A stretch of DNA of 64,000 nt, from NCBI RefSeq assembly GCF_003846185.1, contig NZ_ML123034.1, forward strand, positions 6,265,259 to 6,329,258, in the 5' to 3' direction. Of the stretch, positions 32,116-40,278 are shown one piece after another. The DNA is from Streptomyces sp. ADI96-02 (lineage in GTDB: Bacteria > Actinomycetota > Actinomycetes > Streptomycetales > Streptomycetaceae). The number at the start of each line of letters is the position of its first letter. Within the stretch, counting starts at the first letter, position 1. The notes under the pieces were generated by a model that worked only from the letters and a program-made list of their open reading frames with translations, had not been told where the DNA came from and ran no database searches. Both the position numbers and the translations under genes were made by a program.

Positions 32116-32945
32116 GAGGTCCTGCCTTCCGGGTGGGTGGAGCGGATGCGCCGCCAGGCGAGCAGCGAGCAGAGCGCGAAGCCCAGGGCGTTGCCGAGGC
32201 CGTGGGTGGCGGCCATCCAGGCGAGGCTGGGGTGGGGCAGTCCGGTCGCCTCGCCGAGCGCCCAGCTCAGCGCGAGCAGCATCGTCGCCACCAGGACGCC
32301 GGCCGAGGTGAGCAGCAGCAGCCGTGTCGTGCGGTCCCGGTCCTCGGCGCGCCCGAGGCGCCAGGTGAGCAGGCCGACGGTCCACATGCCCGCCGTCAGG
32401 ACGAGGGCGCCGGCGAGTTCGGCCCAGTCGCCGACGAAGTAGCCGACGAGGACGAGCAGGGTGCCGAGCGGCACGCTGAGCGCCGCGAACCTGCCGGCGG
32501 GGCCGTCGCTCACGCGGCAGACGAGTCCGGCGACGAGGGCCGCCGCGAAGCCGGCGAAGTGGAAGTGCGGCACCGTCAGGGCGAGGATGCCGAGCCCGAA
32601 GCCGAACAGTTCGTGGCCCGAACGCTCGGCGACCAGGGCGAGAGCGGCCACGGCCGGTGCGACCAGCGCGGTGATCAGCGCGATCGCCGGAGGGTCGAGG
32701 GTCCGGCCGCGGACCGCGCGGCGCGGGGCGTGCAGGGCGAGCAGGAGCGCGCCCAGCGCGTAGCAGGCGGCGAGCGCGGTGGCCGCCGGGCCGCGCGGCA
32801 GCCAGAGCGCCAGCGCGCCCGGTACGGCGAAGAGGGGCCACAGCCCGCGGATGCGGTCCAGCTCCCGCAGTCCGGTCAGCCGGAGCCCGGTCGGCACGAC
32901 CACGAACATTCCCAGCATCACGATGGCATGCACCAGTACGGACAC
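32112..32945 (-). CDS. YndJ family membrane protein
   Basis: A 277-residue integral membrane protein with about eight to nine helices, resembling Bacillus YndJ: FGLGILALTVPHFHFAGFAAALVAGLV is the signature His-rich helix, followed by VPLGTLLVLVGYFVGDWAELAGALVLTAGMW and LPHPSLAWMAATHGLGNALGFALCSLLAWRR. Function unknown. First gene of a three-gene operon; its start is 24 bases from the first of two TetR-like palindromes, so repressor binding there should block the operon. Confidence 0.85.
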   Translation of the reverse strand: MSVLVHAIVMLGMFVVVPTGLRLTGLRELDRIRGLWPLFAVPGALALWLPRGPAATALAACYALGALLLALHAPRRAVRGRTLDPPAIALITALVAPAVAALALVAERSGHELFGFGLGILALTVPHFHFAGFAAALVAGLVCRVSDGPAGRFAALSVPLGTLLVLVGYFVGDWAELAGALVLTAGMWTVGLLTWRLGRAEDRDRTTRLLLLTSAGVLVATMLLALSWALGEATGLPHPSLAWMAATHGLGNALGFALCSLLAWRRIRSTHPEGRTS

Positions 32946-32968
32946 GACGTCCCCCGCCCCTTCTGCGA

Positions 32969-32982
32969 TTGAACGTGTTCAA
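32969..32982. promoter_or_regulatory. TetR-type palindrome 1 (TTGAAC-GT-GTTCAA)
   Basis: Six-base arms around GT, matching the TNNAACNNGTTNNA layout used by several TetR-family repressors. Centre 30 bases upstream of the YndJ-like start. Its twin lies exactly 40 bases away. Confidence 0.65.
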
Positions 32983-33005
32983 CCGTCGAGTCGAGAGTAG
33001 AGGGT

Positions 33006-33025
33006 TTCTTGAACGCGTTCAAGAA
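33006..33025. promoter_or_regulatory. TetR-type palindrome 2, perfect 20-bp inverted repeat
   Basis: TTCTTGAACGCGTTCAAGAA is perfectly self-complementary. Its core TTGAACGCGTTCAA differs by one base from palindrome 1 and both centres are 40 bases (about four helical turns) apart, between the divergent YndJ and DUF6777 genes. Confidence 0.75.
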
Positions 33026-33118
33026 GGCTTCGGCGGCACCGTCCGCTTGCGGAGCGCTGTCCGGTGCGGCACAGATGGTGACACCCATCCGTTCGACTCG
33101 GACAGGCAGGAGAGCTCT

Positions 33119-34270
33119 GTGCGCTCACCCAGGCGCTCACCCAGACGTTTCCGGCGTGCCGCGCTGGCCGTACTGTCCGCCGGGGTCCTGCTCGCCGCGG
33201 CCGGCTGCGGTGGCGGCGCGGACCGGACGACCAAGGGCACCACCGGGACCGCGGAGACCAAGGACGTCCTCCTCCAGCCGATCGCCTCGCCGGGTCCCGG
33301 ACCGTTCACCGCCTCGACCGTACGCAAGAGCGCCGCGCCCTCCCCTTCCGGCCAACCCGGAGCCGGCGGCAGCTCCGCCACCCGGACGGTCCATCCGGTC
33401 CCCGGGGATGCGCCGGGACTCTACGGAGGCGTCCGCTCCCAGGCCGCCTGCGACGTCGGCCGGCAGACCCGTCTGCTGACGGACGACCGGGGCCGGGCGG
33501 ACGCCTTCGCCGAAGCGGCGGGCATCGAGCGCGTGCAGATCCCGGGCTACCTCCGCTCGCTCACCCCCGTGGTCCTGCGCGCCGACGCCCAGGTCACCGG
33601 CCACGGCTACAGCGGCGGCTCGGCCGCCGCCTTCCAGGCCGTCCTCCAGGCGGGCACCGCCGTCCTGGTCGACAGCAGGGGCCTGCCCCGGGTCCGCTGC
33701 GCCTGCGGCAACCCGCTGAAGCCGCCCGCGCTCGCCCAGGGCCGCGTCACCTACCGGGGCGAGCGCTGGAGCGGCTACGACCCGTCGCGGACCGTCGAGG
33801 TCGAGCCCAGCAAGCGGGTGCTCACCACCCTGCTCGTCGGCGACCTCTCCGACGGGTCCTGGATCGAGCGGACGGCCGGTGACGGCGGAGGCCGCGACCG
33901 CACTCCGGGCGACCCGCCGCCCTACGCCCCGGACGAGGCCCCGCTCCTGCCCTCCCCGCCCGCGCCGCCGGACTCCCCGCCCTCCGAACCGGACCCCTCG
34001 GAGCCCTCGCCCCCCGGCGAGGCGTACCCGTCCGACCCGGACGAATGCCCCACGCCGGCGCCGGGCGACCCCGTCGAACCGCCGCCCGGCTGCCCGCCCG
34101 TACCCGACCCCGATCCGGACACCGGAGCGCCCGACGGATTCGACGAGGAGCCGCCCCAGGAGCCCTGGGAACTGGAGGAGGGCGAACCGGTGCCCGAACC
34201 GACCCAGGTCCTCCCCGACGAACCGGCCGCGCCGGACGGCTACGACGTCCCCGAGCCGTTCGCCGGGTGA
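33119..34270 (+). CDS. DUF6777 lipoprotein with acidic proline-rich tail
   Basis: A 383-residue lipoprotein. A twin-Arg-rich start and LSAGVLLAAAGC form the signal and lipobox. The DUF6777 core (about 100-260) shows GLYGGVRSQAACDVGRQTRLLTDD, IPGYLRSLTPVVLRADAQVTGHGY and AVLVDSRGLPRVRCACGNPLKPP, family hallmarks with a conserved CxC. The last 120 residues are Pro/Glu/Asp-rich (DEAPLLPSPPAPPDSPPSEP...), probably wall-spanning. GTG start at 33119 after AGGAGA. It is oriented away from the YndJ operon across the two palindromes, so it may share the same repressor. Confidence 0.88.
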   Translation: MRSPRRSPRRFRRAALAVLSAGVLLAAAGCGGGADRTTKGTTGTAETKDVLLQPIASPGPGPFTASTVRKSAAPSPSGQPGAGGSSATRTVHPVPGDAPGLYGGVRSQAACDVGRQTRLLTDDRGRADAFAEAAGIERVQIPGYLRSLTPVVLRADAQVTGHGYSGGSAAAFQAVLQAGTAVLVDSRGLPRVRCACGNPLKPPALAQGRVTYRGERWSGYDPSRTVEVEPSKRVLTTLLVGDLSDGSWIERTAGDGGGRDRTPGDPPPYAPDEAPLLPSPPAPPDSPPSEPDPSEPSPPGEAYPSDPDECPTPAPGDPVEPPPGCPPVPDPDPDTGAPDGFDEEPPQEPWELEEGEPVPEPTQVLPDEPAAPDGYDVPEPFAG

Positions 34271-34384
34271 CCGGGCGGACGTACGCGGCGCTCGCCCCGG
34301 CCTCCCGCCCGCACCCTGAACCGCCCGCCCCGGGCGCGTACGGTTCACTCGAAGAATCGGACAAACAGTGGCAGAGTTACCCAC

Positions 34385-36499
34385 ATGGATGATCGGGTAG
34401 CGGGTGCCCTGTCACTCCCGGACGACTGGCCCGCCCACCCGGACCTCAGCCTCGCCCTGAACCGAATGGGCTGCTTCGACTGGGATCTGGGCACCGGCCT
34501 CATGCACATGGACCAGCCCGCCCTCGACGTGTTCGACCTGACCGCCGCCGAGTACGACGACCGGCCGGGCACGCTCGCGCGGCGCGTGCCGCGGGACGAG
34601 GCGGCCCGCCTGGACGGGCTCGTCTCGCAGGCGCTCAAGAGCGGGCGCACCGCGTACGGGGCGTACTTCCGCGTCCAGCGCCGCGACGGATCCCTCCGCT
34701 GGACCCACACCCAGGGATTCGTCCGCCGCGACGCGTCCGGCCGTCCCCGCCGCATCATCGGAATCGTCCGCGACGCCACGCAGGAGCTCGCCGACTCCGC
34801 CGCCCGGCAGGAGATCGACGAGGAACGGCGCCGGCGCACCAGCCTCGTCGAGGGCACCGCCGTGTCGCTGGCGCAGGCCCGTACCGTCAGGGACGTCATC
34901 GCCGTGCTCAAGGACTCCCAGGGGCTCGCCCTCCTCGGGGCCACCAGCCTGGTCATGGGGCTGCTGGAGTCCGGCCGCATCCATCTCGTGGCCGACGGTC
35001 CCGAAGCCGCGCACGTTCCCGGCACCCGCTACACCCGCGTGGACGAGCCGTACCCGATGAGCGAGGTGGTCCGCACGCTCACCCCGCGCTTCATCGAGTC
35101 CGCCGAGGACTTCGCCGACTCCTACCCGGTGCTGTGGCCCGACATCAGGCACCTGGGCATCACCTCGGCCGCCTACATGCCGCTGATCGCGCAGGCCCGC
35201 CCGATCGGCGCCCTCGGCCTGCTCTACCGCGACAAGGACGGCTTCACCCCCGACGAACGCAACCTCCTCATGGCCCTCGGCACCTCCATCGCCCAGAGCC
35301 TCCAGCGGGCGATGCTCTACGAGCAGGAGCACGACCTCGCCGAAGGGCTCCAGCAGGCCATGCTGCCGCGCCGGATCCCGGCCGTCGCCGGGGCGCAGGT
35401 CGCCGTCCGCTACCGCTCGGCCCGTATCGGACGGGACATCGGTGGCGACTGGTACGACCTGATCCACCTGCCCGGCGGCCGGGTCGGCGCCGTCATCGGC
35501 GACGTCCAGGGCCACGACACCCACGCCGCCGCCGTCATGGGACAGCTGAGGATCGTCCTGCGCGCCTACGCGGCGGAGGGCCACAGTCCCGCGACCGTGA
35601 TGGCGCGCGCCTCCGTCTTCCTGCACGAACTCGACACCGACCGCTTCGCCACCTGCACCTACGCCGAGATCGACCTGAGCACCGGCGTCGTGCAGATGGT
35701 CCGCGCCGGACACATCGACCCGCTGGTGCGGGACGTGAACGGCGACTGCCGCAGACTGACGGCCGAGGGCGGACTGCCGCTCGGTCTCTCAGCGGAGTTC
35801 GGCCGGCTCGAATACCCGGTCACCACCGCCGAACTGGACCCGGGCCAGGCACTGGTCCTCTTCACCGACGGGCTCGTCGAACTGCCCGGCGCGGACCTCG
35901 ACGAGGGCATGCAACTGCTCACCTCGCTCGTCACCAACGGCCCGCACGACCTCCAGAAGCTCGCCGACGACCTGTGCGCCGCCGTCGACGTACGCGGTGG
36001 CCAGGACGATGTCGCGCTGCTGCTGTTCCGCCGCCGGGCGGCCCAGGCGCCCCAGGCCGGCGGCCGGCTCCAGCAGCACGTCGCCCAGAACGACCCCGAG
36101 GCGCTCAGCTCGTCCCGGCACATGATCCGCGCGGCCGTGCGCGCCTGGGGCGCCAAGGAGCGGGCCGACGAGATCGAACTGGCCGCCGACGAGCTGATCA
36201 CCAACGCCCTGATACACACCGACGGCGGGGCGATCGTCACGATCCGGGTGATGGCCGGACCCGAGCGGCGGCTGCGCGTCGACGTCGAGGACCGCTCCAG
36301 CGCCCTGCCCCGGCGGCGCGACGCGGGGGAGGCGGGGGTGTCGGGGCGCGGCCTGATGCTCGTCGACCGGCTGGCCGACGTCTGGGGCGTGGAATCGCGC
36401 GGCGGCGGCAAGTGCGTGTGGTGCGAGTTCCTCATGCCCGAGAGCCGCCGGAGGCCGTGGACGAGCGACGCCGAGGCCCCTCTGGGCAGCAGCACGTAA
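34385..36499 (+). CDS. PAS-GAF-PP2C-HATPase signalling protein (SpoIIE type)
   Basis: A 704-residue cytoplasmic multidomain protein common in Streptomyces. PAS about 25-135 (MGCFDWDLGTGLMHMD, PAC motif RRIIGIVRDATQEL), GAF about 155-310, PP2C phosphatase about 315-550 with complete metal ligands (GGDWYD 353-358, IGDVQGHD 371-378, LFTDGLVELPG, GGQDDVALLLF) and a C-terminal RsbW-like ATPase about 575-695 (AADELITNALIHTDG as N box, VSGRGLMLVDRLADVWGV as G box). It could both phosphorylate and dephosphorylate STAS antagonists. GDVQGHD ends in Asp where Gly is usual. It lies 114 bases downstream of the lipoprotein gene. Confidence 0.93.
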   Translation: MDDRVAGALSLPDDWPAHPDLSLALNRMGCFDWDLGTGLMHMDQPALDVFDLTAAEYDDRPGTLARRVPRDEAARLDGLVSQALKSGRTAYGAYFRVQRRDGSLRWTHTQGFVRRDASGRPRRIIGIVRDATQELADSAARQEIDEERRRRTSLVEGTAVSLAQARTVRDVIAVLKDSQGLALLGATSLVMGLLESGRIHLVADGPEAAHVPGTRYTRVDEPYPMSEVVRTLTPRFIESAEDFADSYPVLWPDIRHLGITSAAYMPLIAQARPIGALGLLYRDKDGFTPDERNLLMALGTSIAQSLQRAMLYEQEHDLAEGLQQAMLPRRIPAVAGAQVAVRYRSARIGRDIGGDWYDLIHLPGGRVGAVIGDVQGHDTHAAAVMGQLRIVLRAYAAEGHSPATVMARASVFLHELDTDRFATCTYAEIDLSTGVVQMVRAGHIDPLVRDVNGDCRRLTAEGGLPLGLSAEFGRLEYPVTTAELDPGQALVLFTDGLVELPGADLDEGMQLLTSLVTNGPHDLQKLADDLCAAVDVRGGQDDVALLLFRRRAAQAPQAGGRLQQHVAQNDPEALSSSRHMIRAAVRAWGAKERADEIELAADELITNALIHTDGGAIVTIRVMAGPERRLRVDVEDRSSALPRRRDAGEAGVSGRGLMLVDRLADVWGVESRGGGKCVWCEFLMPESRRRPWTSDAEAPLGSST

Positions 36500-36518
36500 C
36501 CCGGCGTCGCCGGGCGGC

Positions 36519-36562
36519 GACCGATCGCGCCCCATGGACCGACCGATCGCGCCCCACGGACC
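36519..36562. repeat. 22-bp tandem duplication
   Basis: GACCGATCGCGCCCCATGGA plus CC is followed immediately by a copy with one T-to-C change, between the phosphatase and glycosylase genes. Confidence 0.85.
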
Positions 36563-36619
36563 GACCGGCCGCCGACCTCCTGAGGGGCGGCCCCGGGCGG
36601 GCTGCGGCAGGCTGGTGGC

Positions 36620-37480
36620 ATGCCCGAACTGCCGGAAGTCGAAGCTCTGCGGGTCTTCCTCGCCGACCACCTCGTCGGCAAGGAGATCGCCCGCGTCCTG
36701 CCGCTGGCGATCAGCGTCCTGAAGACCTACGACCCGCCGCTGTCCGCCCTGGAGGGCGCGGACGTCACCTCGGTGGACCGGCACGGCAAGTTCCTCGACA
36801 TCGGCGCGGGCGGGCTGCACCTGTGCACGCACCTCGCGCGGGCCGGCTGGCTCCGCTGGAAGGAATCCTTCCCGGCCACACCGCCCCGCCCCGGCAAGGG
36901 ACCCCTCGCCCTGCGCACCGTCACCACCGACGGCGACGGGTTCGACCTCACCGAGATGGGCACCACCAAACGCCTCTCCGTCCACCTGGTCCGCGACCCG
37001 CAGGACGTGCCCGGCATCGCCCGCCTCGGCCCCGACCCGCTCTCCGACACCTTCGACCGCGACACGTTCGCCGCCCTGCTCGCCGGGGAACGCCGCCAGA
37101 TCAAGGGCGCGCTGCGCGACCAGTCGCTCATCGCGGGCATCGGCAACGCCTACAGCGACGAGATCCTGCACGTCGCCAGGATGTCCCCGTTCAAGCGGAC
37201 CGCCGACCTCGGCGAGGAGGAGGTCACCCGCCTCCACACCTCGCTGCGCACCACCCTGGAGGAGGCCGTCGCCCGCTCCGGCGGAGTGGAGGCCGGCCGG
37301 CTCAAGGCCGAGAAGAAGAGCGGCATGCGCGTCCACGGCCGCACCGGCGAGCCCTGCCCCGTCTGCGGGGACACCATCCTGGAGGTCTCCTTCAGCGACT
37401 CCTCGCTCCAGTACTGCCCCACCTGCCAGACCGGCGGCCGTCCGCTCGCCGACCGCAGGCTCTCCAAGTTCCTGAAGTGA
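36620..37480 (+). CDS. Fpg/Nei-family DNA glycosylase
   Basis: A 286-residue base-excision repair enzyme. MPELPEVEALR gives the catalytic N-terminal Pro (after Met removal) and Glu; DRHGKFLDI contains the beta-elimination lysine region; LRDQSLIAGIGNAYSDEILHVARMSPFK is the helix-two-turn-helix; CPVCGD ... YCPTCQTGG is the C-terminal zinc finger. The segment between the zinc ligands is longer than the usual Fpg finger and the protein deviates from MutM in the DNA-intercalation loop, so it belongs to an actinobacterial Fpg/Nei2-like group rather than the standard mutM beside rnc. Removes oxidised bases and nicks the abasic site. Confidence 0.9.
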   Translation: MPELPEVEALRVFLADHLVGKEIARVLPLAISVLKTYDPPLSALEGADVTSVDRHGKFLDIGAGGLHLCTHLARAGWLRWKESFPATPPRPGKGPLALRTVTTDGDGFDLTEMGTTKRLSVHLVRDPQDVPGIARLGPDPLSDTFDRDTFAALLAGERRQIKGALRDQSLIAGIGNAYSDEILHVARMSPFKRTADLGEEEVTRLHTSLRTTLEEAVARSGGVEAGRLKAEKKSGMRVHGRTGEPCPVCGDTILEVSFSDSSLQYCPTCQTGGRPLADRRLSKFLK

Positions 37481-37598
37481 GCGCTCCCCGAGTGAGCGTT
37501 CCCGAAGCCGGCCCCGCACCCCGACCGCCGCACCCGCGGAGGAGGAAGCCGGGATCGCCTCACGCCATCGTCACCCGGAGGACCTACACTCCGGGCTC

Positions 37599-38351
37599 AT
37601 GCTGCGCGTACTCGCCGTCGACGACGAACAACCCGCTCTGGAGGAACTCCTCTACCTCCTGCGCGCCGACCCCCGCGTCACCAGCGCCGAGGGCGCCGGC
37701 GGCGCGACCGAGGCGCTGCGCCGCATCGGGGCCGCCGTGGACGCGGGCCCCGACGACCCGTCCGCGATCGACGTCGTCTTCCTCGACATCCACATGGCCG
37801 GCCTCACCGGCCTCGACGTCGCCCAGCTCCTCGCCGGCTTCGCCGCGCCCCCGCTCATCGTCTTCGTCACCGCGCACGAGGGCTTCGCCGTGCACGCCTT
37901 CGACCTCAAGGCCGTCGACTACGTCCTCAAACCCGTCCGCCGCGAACGCCTCGCCGAGGCCGTCCGCCGGGTCTGCGAACACGTCGGGGAGCGGTCCGCA
38001 CCGGTCCACGACACCGCCACCGACCAGATAGCGGTCGAACTCGGCGGGGTCATCCGCTTCATCCCGATCGACGAGATCGCCTACGCCGAGGCCCAGGGCG
38101 ACTACGCCCGGCTGCACACCGCCGCCGGCAGCCACCTCGTGCGCATCCCGCTCACCACCCTGGAGGAGCGCTGGCGCTCGCGCGGCTTCGTGCGCATCCA
38201 CCGCCGCCACCTCGTGGCGCTCGGCCGGATCGACGAACTGCGCCTGGACGCGGGCAGCATGAGCGTGCGCATCGGAACGGCCGAACTCGCCGTCAGCCGC
38301 CGCCACTCCCGCTCCCTGCGCGAGCTCCTGATGCGCCAGGGCGGGCGCTGA
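37599..38351 (+). CDS. LytTR-family response regulator
   Basis: A 250-residue regulator: CheY-like receiver (1-125; AVDDEQPALEEL, Asp63 in VVFLDIHMAGLTG, TAHEGFAVHAFDLKAVDYVLKPV) and a LytTR DNA-binding domain (about 145-245; IDEIAYAEAQGDYARLHT, VRIPLTTLEERWRSRGFVRIHRRHLVAL). It is the first of four genes. The following small membrane protein, symporter and LytS-type kinase make a sensor-transporter-regulator set. LytTR proteins bind TAC-N-TT-like direct repeats. Confidence 0.94.
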   Translation: MLRVLAVDDEQPALEELLYLLRADPRVTSAEGAGGATEALRRIGAAVDAGPDDPSAIDVVFLDIHMAGLTGLDVAQLLAGFAAPPLIVFVTAHEGFAVHAFDLKAVDYVLKPVRRERLAEAVRRVCEHVGERSAPVHDTATDQIAVELGGVIRFIPIDEIAYAEAQGDYARLHTAAGSHLVRIPLTTLEERWRSRGFVRIHRRHLVALGRIDELRLDAGSMSVRIGTAELAVSRRHSRSLRELLMRQGGR

Positions 38352-38413
38352 CCTGGGACGCTTCGCGGCGAAGCCTTCCCAGCACCGACCACCCGCGCCT
38401 ACACTCCGAGCCC

Positions 38414-38776
38414 ATGTCACAGGAGACGGCACCCCGGCGCGAAGTCGTCACGGGAGAGCCCCGCCGGGTCCGGCCGCTGCCCCGCTACCGCACCCAGTCG
38501 GAGATCGACGAGCAGACCGCCCTCGGCGGCGCGTACGTGCGCTCACTCATGCGCGGGCAGCTCCGCGCCGCGTTCACCGTCTTCGCCGTCCTCGCACTCG
38601 TCGCCGGCACGCTGCCGCTGCTCTTCGCCGCCCTGAACAGCACGGCCCTCGTCTGGGCGGTGCTCGGCTTCGCCACCTATCCGCCGCTCACCCTGGCCGC
38701 CTGGTGGTACGTACGCCGGGCCGAGCGCAACGAACGCGACTTCGCCCGGCTGGTGGAGGGCCGCCCCGCACCGTGA
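38414..38776 (+). CDS. Small two-helix membrane protein (DUF485-like)
   Basis: A 120-residue protein with a charged 50-residue N terminus and two transmembrane helices (AFTVFAVLALVAGTLPLLFAAL; VWAVLGFATYPPLTLAAWWYVRRAERNERDF). The size and position before a solute:sodium symporter match the DUF485/YjcH subunits that accompany ActP-type acetate permeases. Its stop codon overlaps the GTG of the symporter (GTGA), so the two are made together and it may be an accessory subunit. Confidence 0.75.
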   Translation: MSQETAPRREVVTGEPRRVRPLPRYRTQSEIDEQTALGGAYVRSLMRGQLRAAFTVFAVLALVAGTLPLLFAALNSTALVWAVLGFATYPPLTLAAWWYVRRAERNERDFARLVEGRPAP

Positions 38777-40278
38777 GCGCCCCCGACCACACGGCGTCCT
38801 GGGTGGCCGTCGCCCTCGTCGTCCTCGCCACCGTCCTCGTCGGCGGCTTCGGCCTGCGCATCTCCCGCACGACCTCCGACTTCTACGTCGCCTCCCGCAC
38901 CGTGCGGCCCCGGCTCAACGCCGCCGCCATCAGCGGCGAGTACCTCTCCGCCGCCTCCTTCCTCGGCGTGGCCGGACTCGTCCTGGTCCACGGCCCCGAC
39001 ATGCTCTGGTACCCGGTCGGCTACACCGCCGGCTACCTGGTGCTGCTGATCTTCGTCGCCGCGCCGCTGCGCCGCTCCGGGGCGTACACCCTGCCGGACT
39101 TCGCCGAGGGGCGGCTCGAATCGCGGCAGGTCCGCAGGCTGGTCAGCGCCCTCGTCGTCGGCGCGGGCTGGCTCTACCTCGTCCCGCAGCTCCAGGGCGC
39201 CGGGCTCACGCTCAAGATCCTCACCGGCGCGCCGGGCTGGCTCGGCGACGTCCTCGTCGCCACCGTGGTCACGGCGGCCGTCGCGGCGGGCGGCATGCGC
39301 TCGATCACCTTCGTCCAGGTCTTCCAGTACTGGCTGAAGCTGACCGCGCTCCTGGTGCCCGCGCTCTTCCTCGTCCTGGCCTGGCAGGGCGACGGACGGC
39401 CCCGCGTCACCTTCGACGACCAGCTCGCCGTCTTCCGCGCCGACCACCCGCTCTACGCGACCTACGGCCTGATCGTGGCGACCTTCCTCGGCACCATGGG
39501 CCTGCCGCACGTGGTGGTCCGCTTCTACACCAGCCCCAACGGCCGCGACGCCCGCCGCACCACCGTCGCCGTCCTCGCCCTGGTCGGCCTCTTCTACCTG
39601 CTGCCGCCGGTCTACGGCGCGCTCGGCCGGATCTACACCCCCGAACTGCGCCACGGAGGCGACGCGGACGCCGCCGTGCTCCTGCTCCCCGCCCGGCTCA
39701 TCGGAGGGCTCGGCGGCGACCTGCTCGGCGCGCTCATCGCGGGCGGCGCGTTCGCCGCGTTCCTGTCCACCGCCTCCGGGCTGACCATGGCCGTGGCCGG
39801 CGTCATCACCCAGGATGTCCTGCCCTCGCGCGGCGTGCGCCAGTTCCGGCTGGCCACCGTCCTGGCCATCGCCGTACCGCTCGCCGGCTCCCTGCTGGTG
39901 AGCCGGGTGCCGGTGGCCGACGCCGTCGGCATGGCGTTCGCCGTCTCCGCGTCGTCCTTCTGCCCGCTGCTCGTCCTCGGCATCTGGTGGCGGCGGCTCA
40001 CCCCGCCCGGAGCCGTCGCGGGACTCCTGCTGGGCGGCGGCTCGGCCCTGCTCGCGGTCGCCATCACCGTCAGCGGAGCCGTACGCCCGCCGGGCTGGCC
40101 GCACGCCCTGCTCGCCTGGCCCGCCGTCTGGTCCGTGCCCGTCGGCTTCCTCGCGATGATCCTCGTCTCGCTCGCCACGCCGGGGCGGATACCTCCCGGC
40201 ACCAACGCCGCCATGACCCGCTTCCACCTCCCCGAAGCGCTCACCTCGGCCCGCTCCGCCGCCGGGAGGGAGCGATGA
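38773..40278 (+). CDS. Solute:sodium symporter (SSS family, ActP-like)
   Basis: A 501-residue transporter with about 13 helices. FYVASRTVRPRLNAAAISGEYLSAASFLGVAGLVLVHGPDMLWYPVGYTAGYL is the hallmark of cation/acetate (ActP/MctC-type) symporters, and GGAFAAFLSTASGLTMAVAGVITQD contains the Na2-site Ser/Thr. Monocarboxylates (acetate, pyruvate or similar) are the likely substrates by homology. GTG start overlaps the previous stop; its own stop overlaps the LytS-like ATG. Tight coupling with a LytS/LytTR pair suggests substrate-induced uptake, as in pyruvate-sensing systems of other bacteria. Confidence 0.9.
   Translation: MSAPDHTASWVAVALVVLATVLVGGFGLRISRTTSDFYVASRTVRPRLNAAAISGEYLSAASFLGVAGLVLVHGPDMLWYPVGYTAGYLVLLIFVAAPLRRSGAYTLPDFAEGRLESRQVRRLVSALVVGAGWLYLVPQLQGAGLTLKILTGAPGWLGDVLVATVVTAAVAAGGMRSITFVQVFQYWLKLTALLVPALFLVLAWQGDGRPRVTFDDQLAVFRADHPLYATYGLIVATFLGTMGLPHVVVRFYTSPNGRDARRTTVAVLALVGLFYLLPPVYGALGRIYTPELRHGGDADAAVLLLPARLIGGLGGDLLGALIAGGAFAAFLSTASGLTMAVAGVITQDVLPSRGVRQFRLATVLAIAVPLAGSLLVSRVPVADAVGMAFAVSASSFCPLLVLGIWWRRLTPPGAVAGLLLGGGSALLAVAITVSGAVRPPGWPHALLAWPAVWSVPVGFLAMILVSLATPGRIPPGTNAAMTRFHLPEALTSARSAAGRER

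Noticed and set aside
35134..38031. A 965-codon open frame on the + strand across three genes
   Set aside because: Arg/Pro/Ala-rich shadow of the phosphatase, glycosylase and LytTR genes in another frame.
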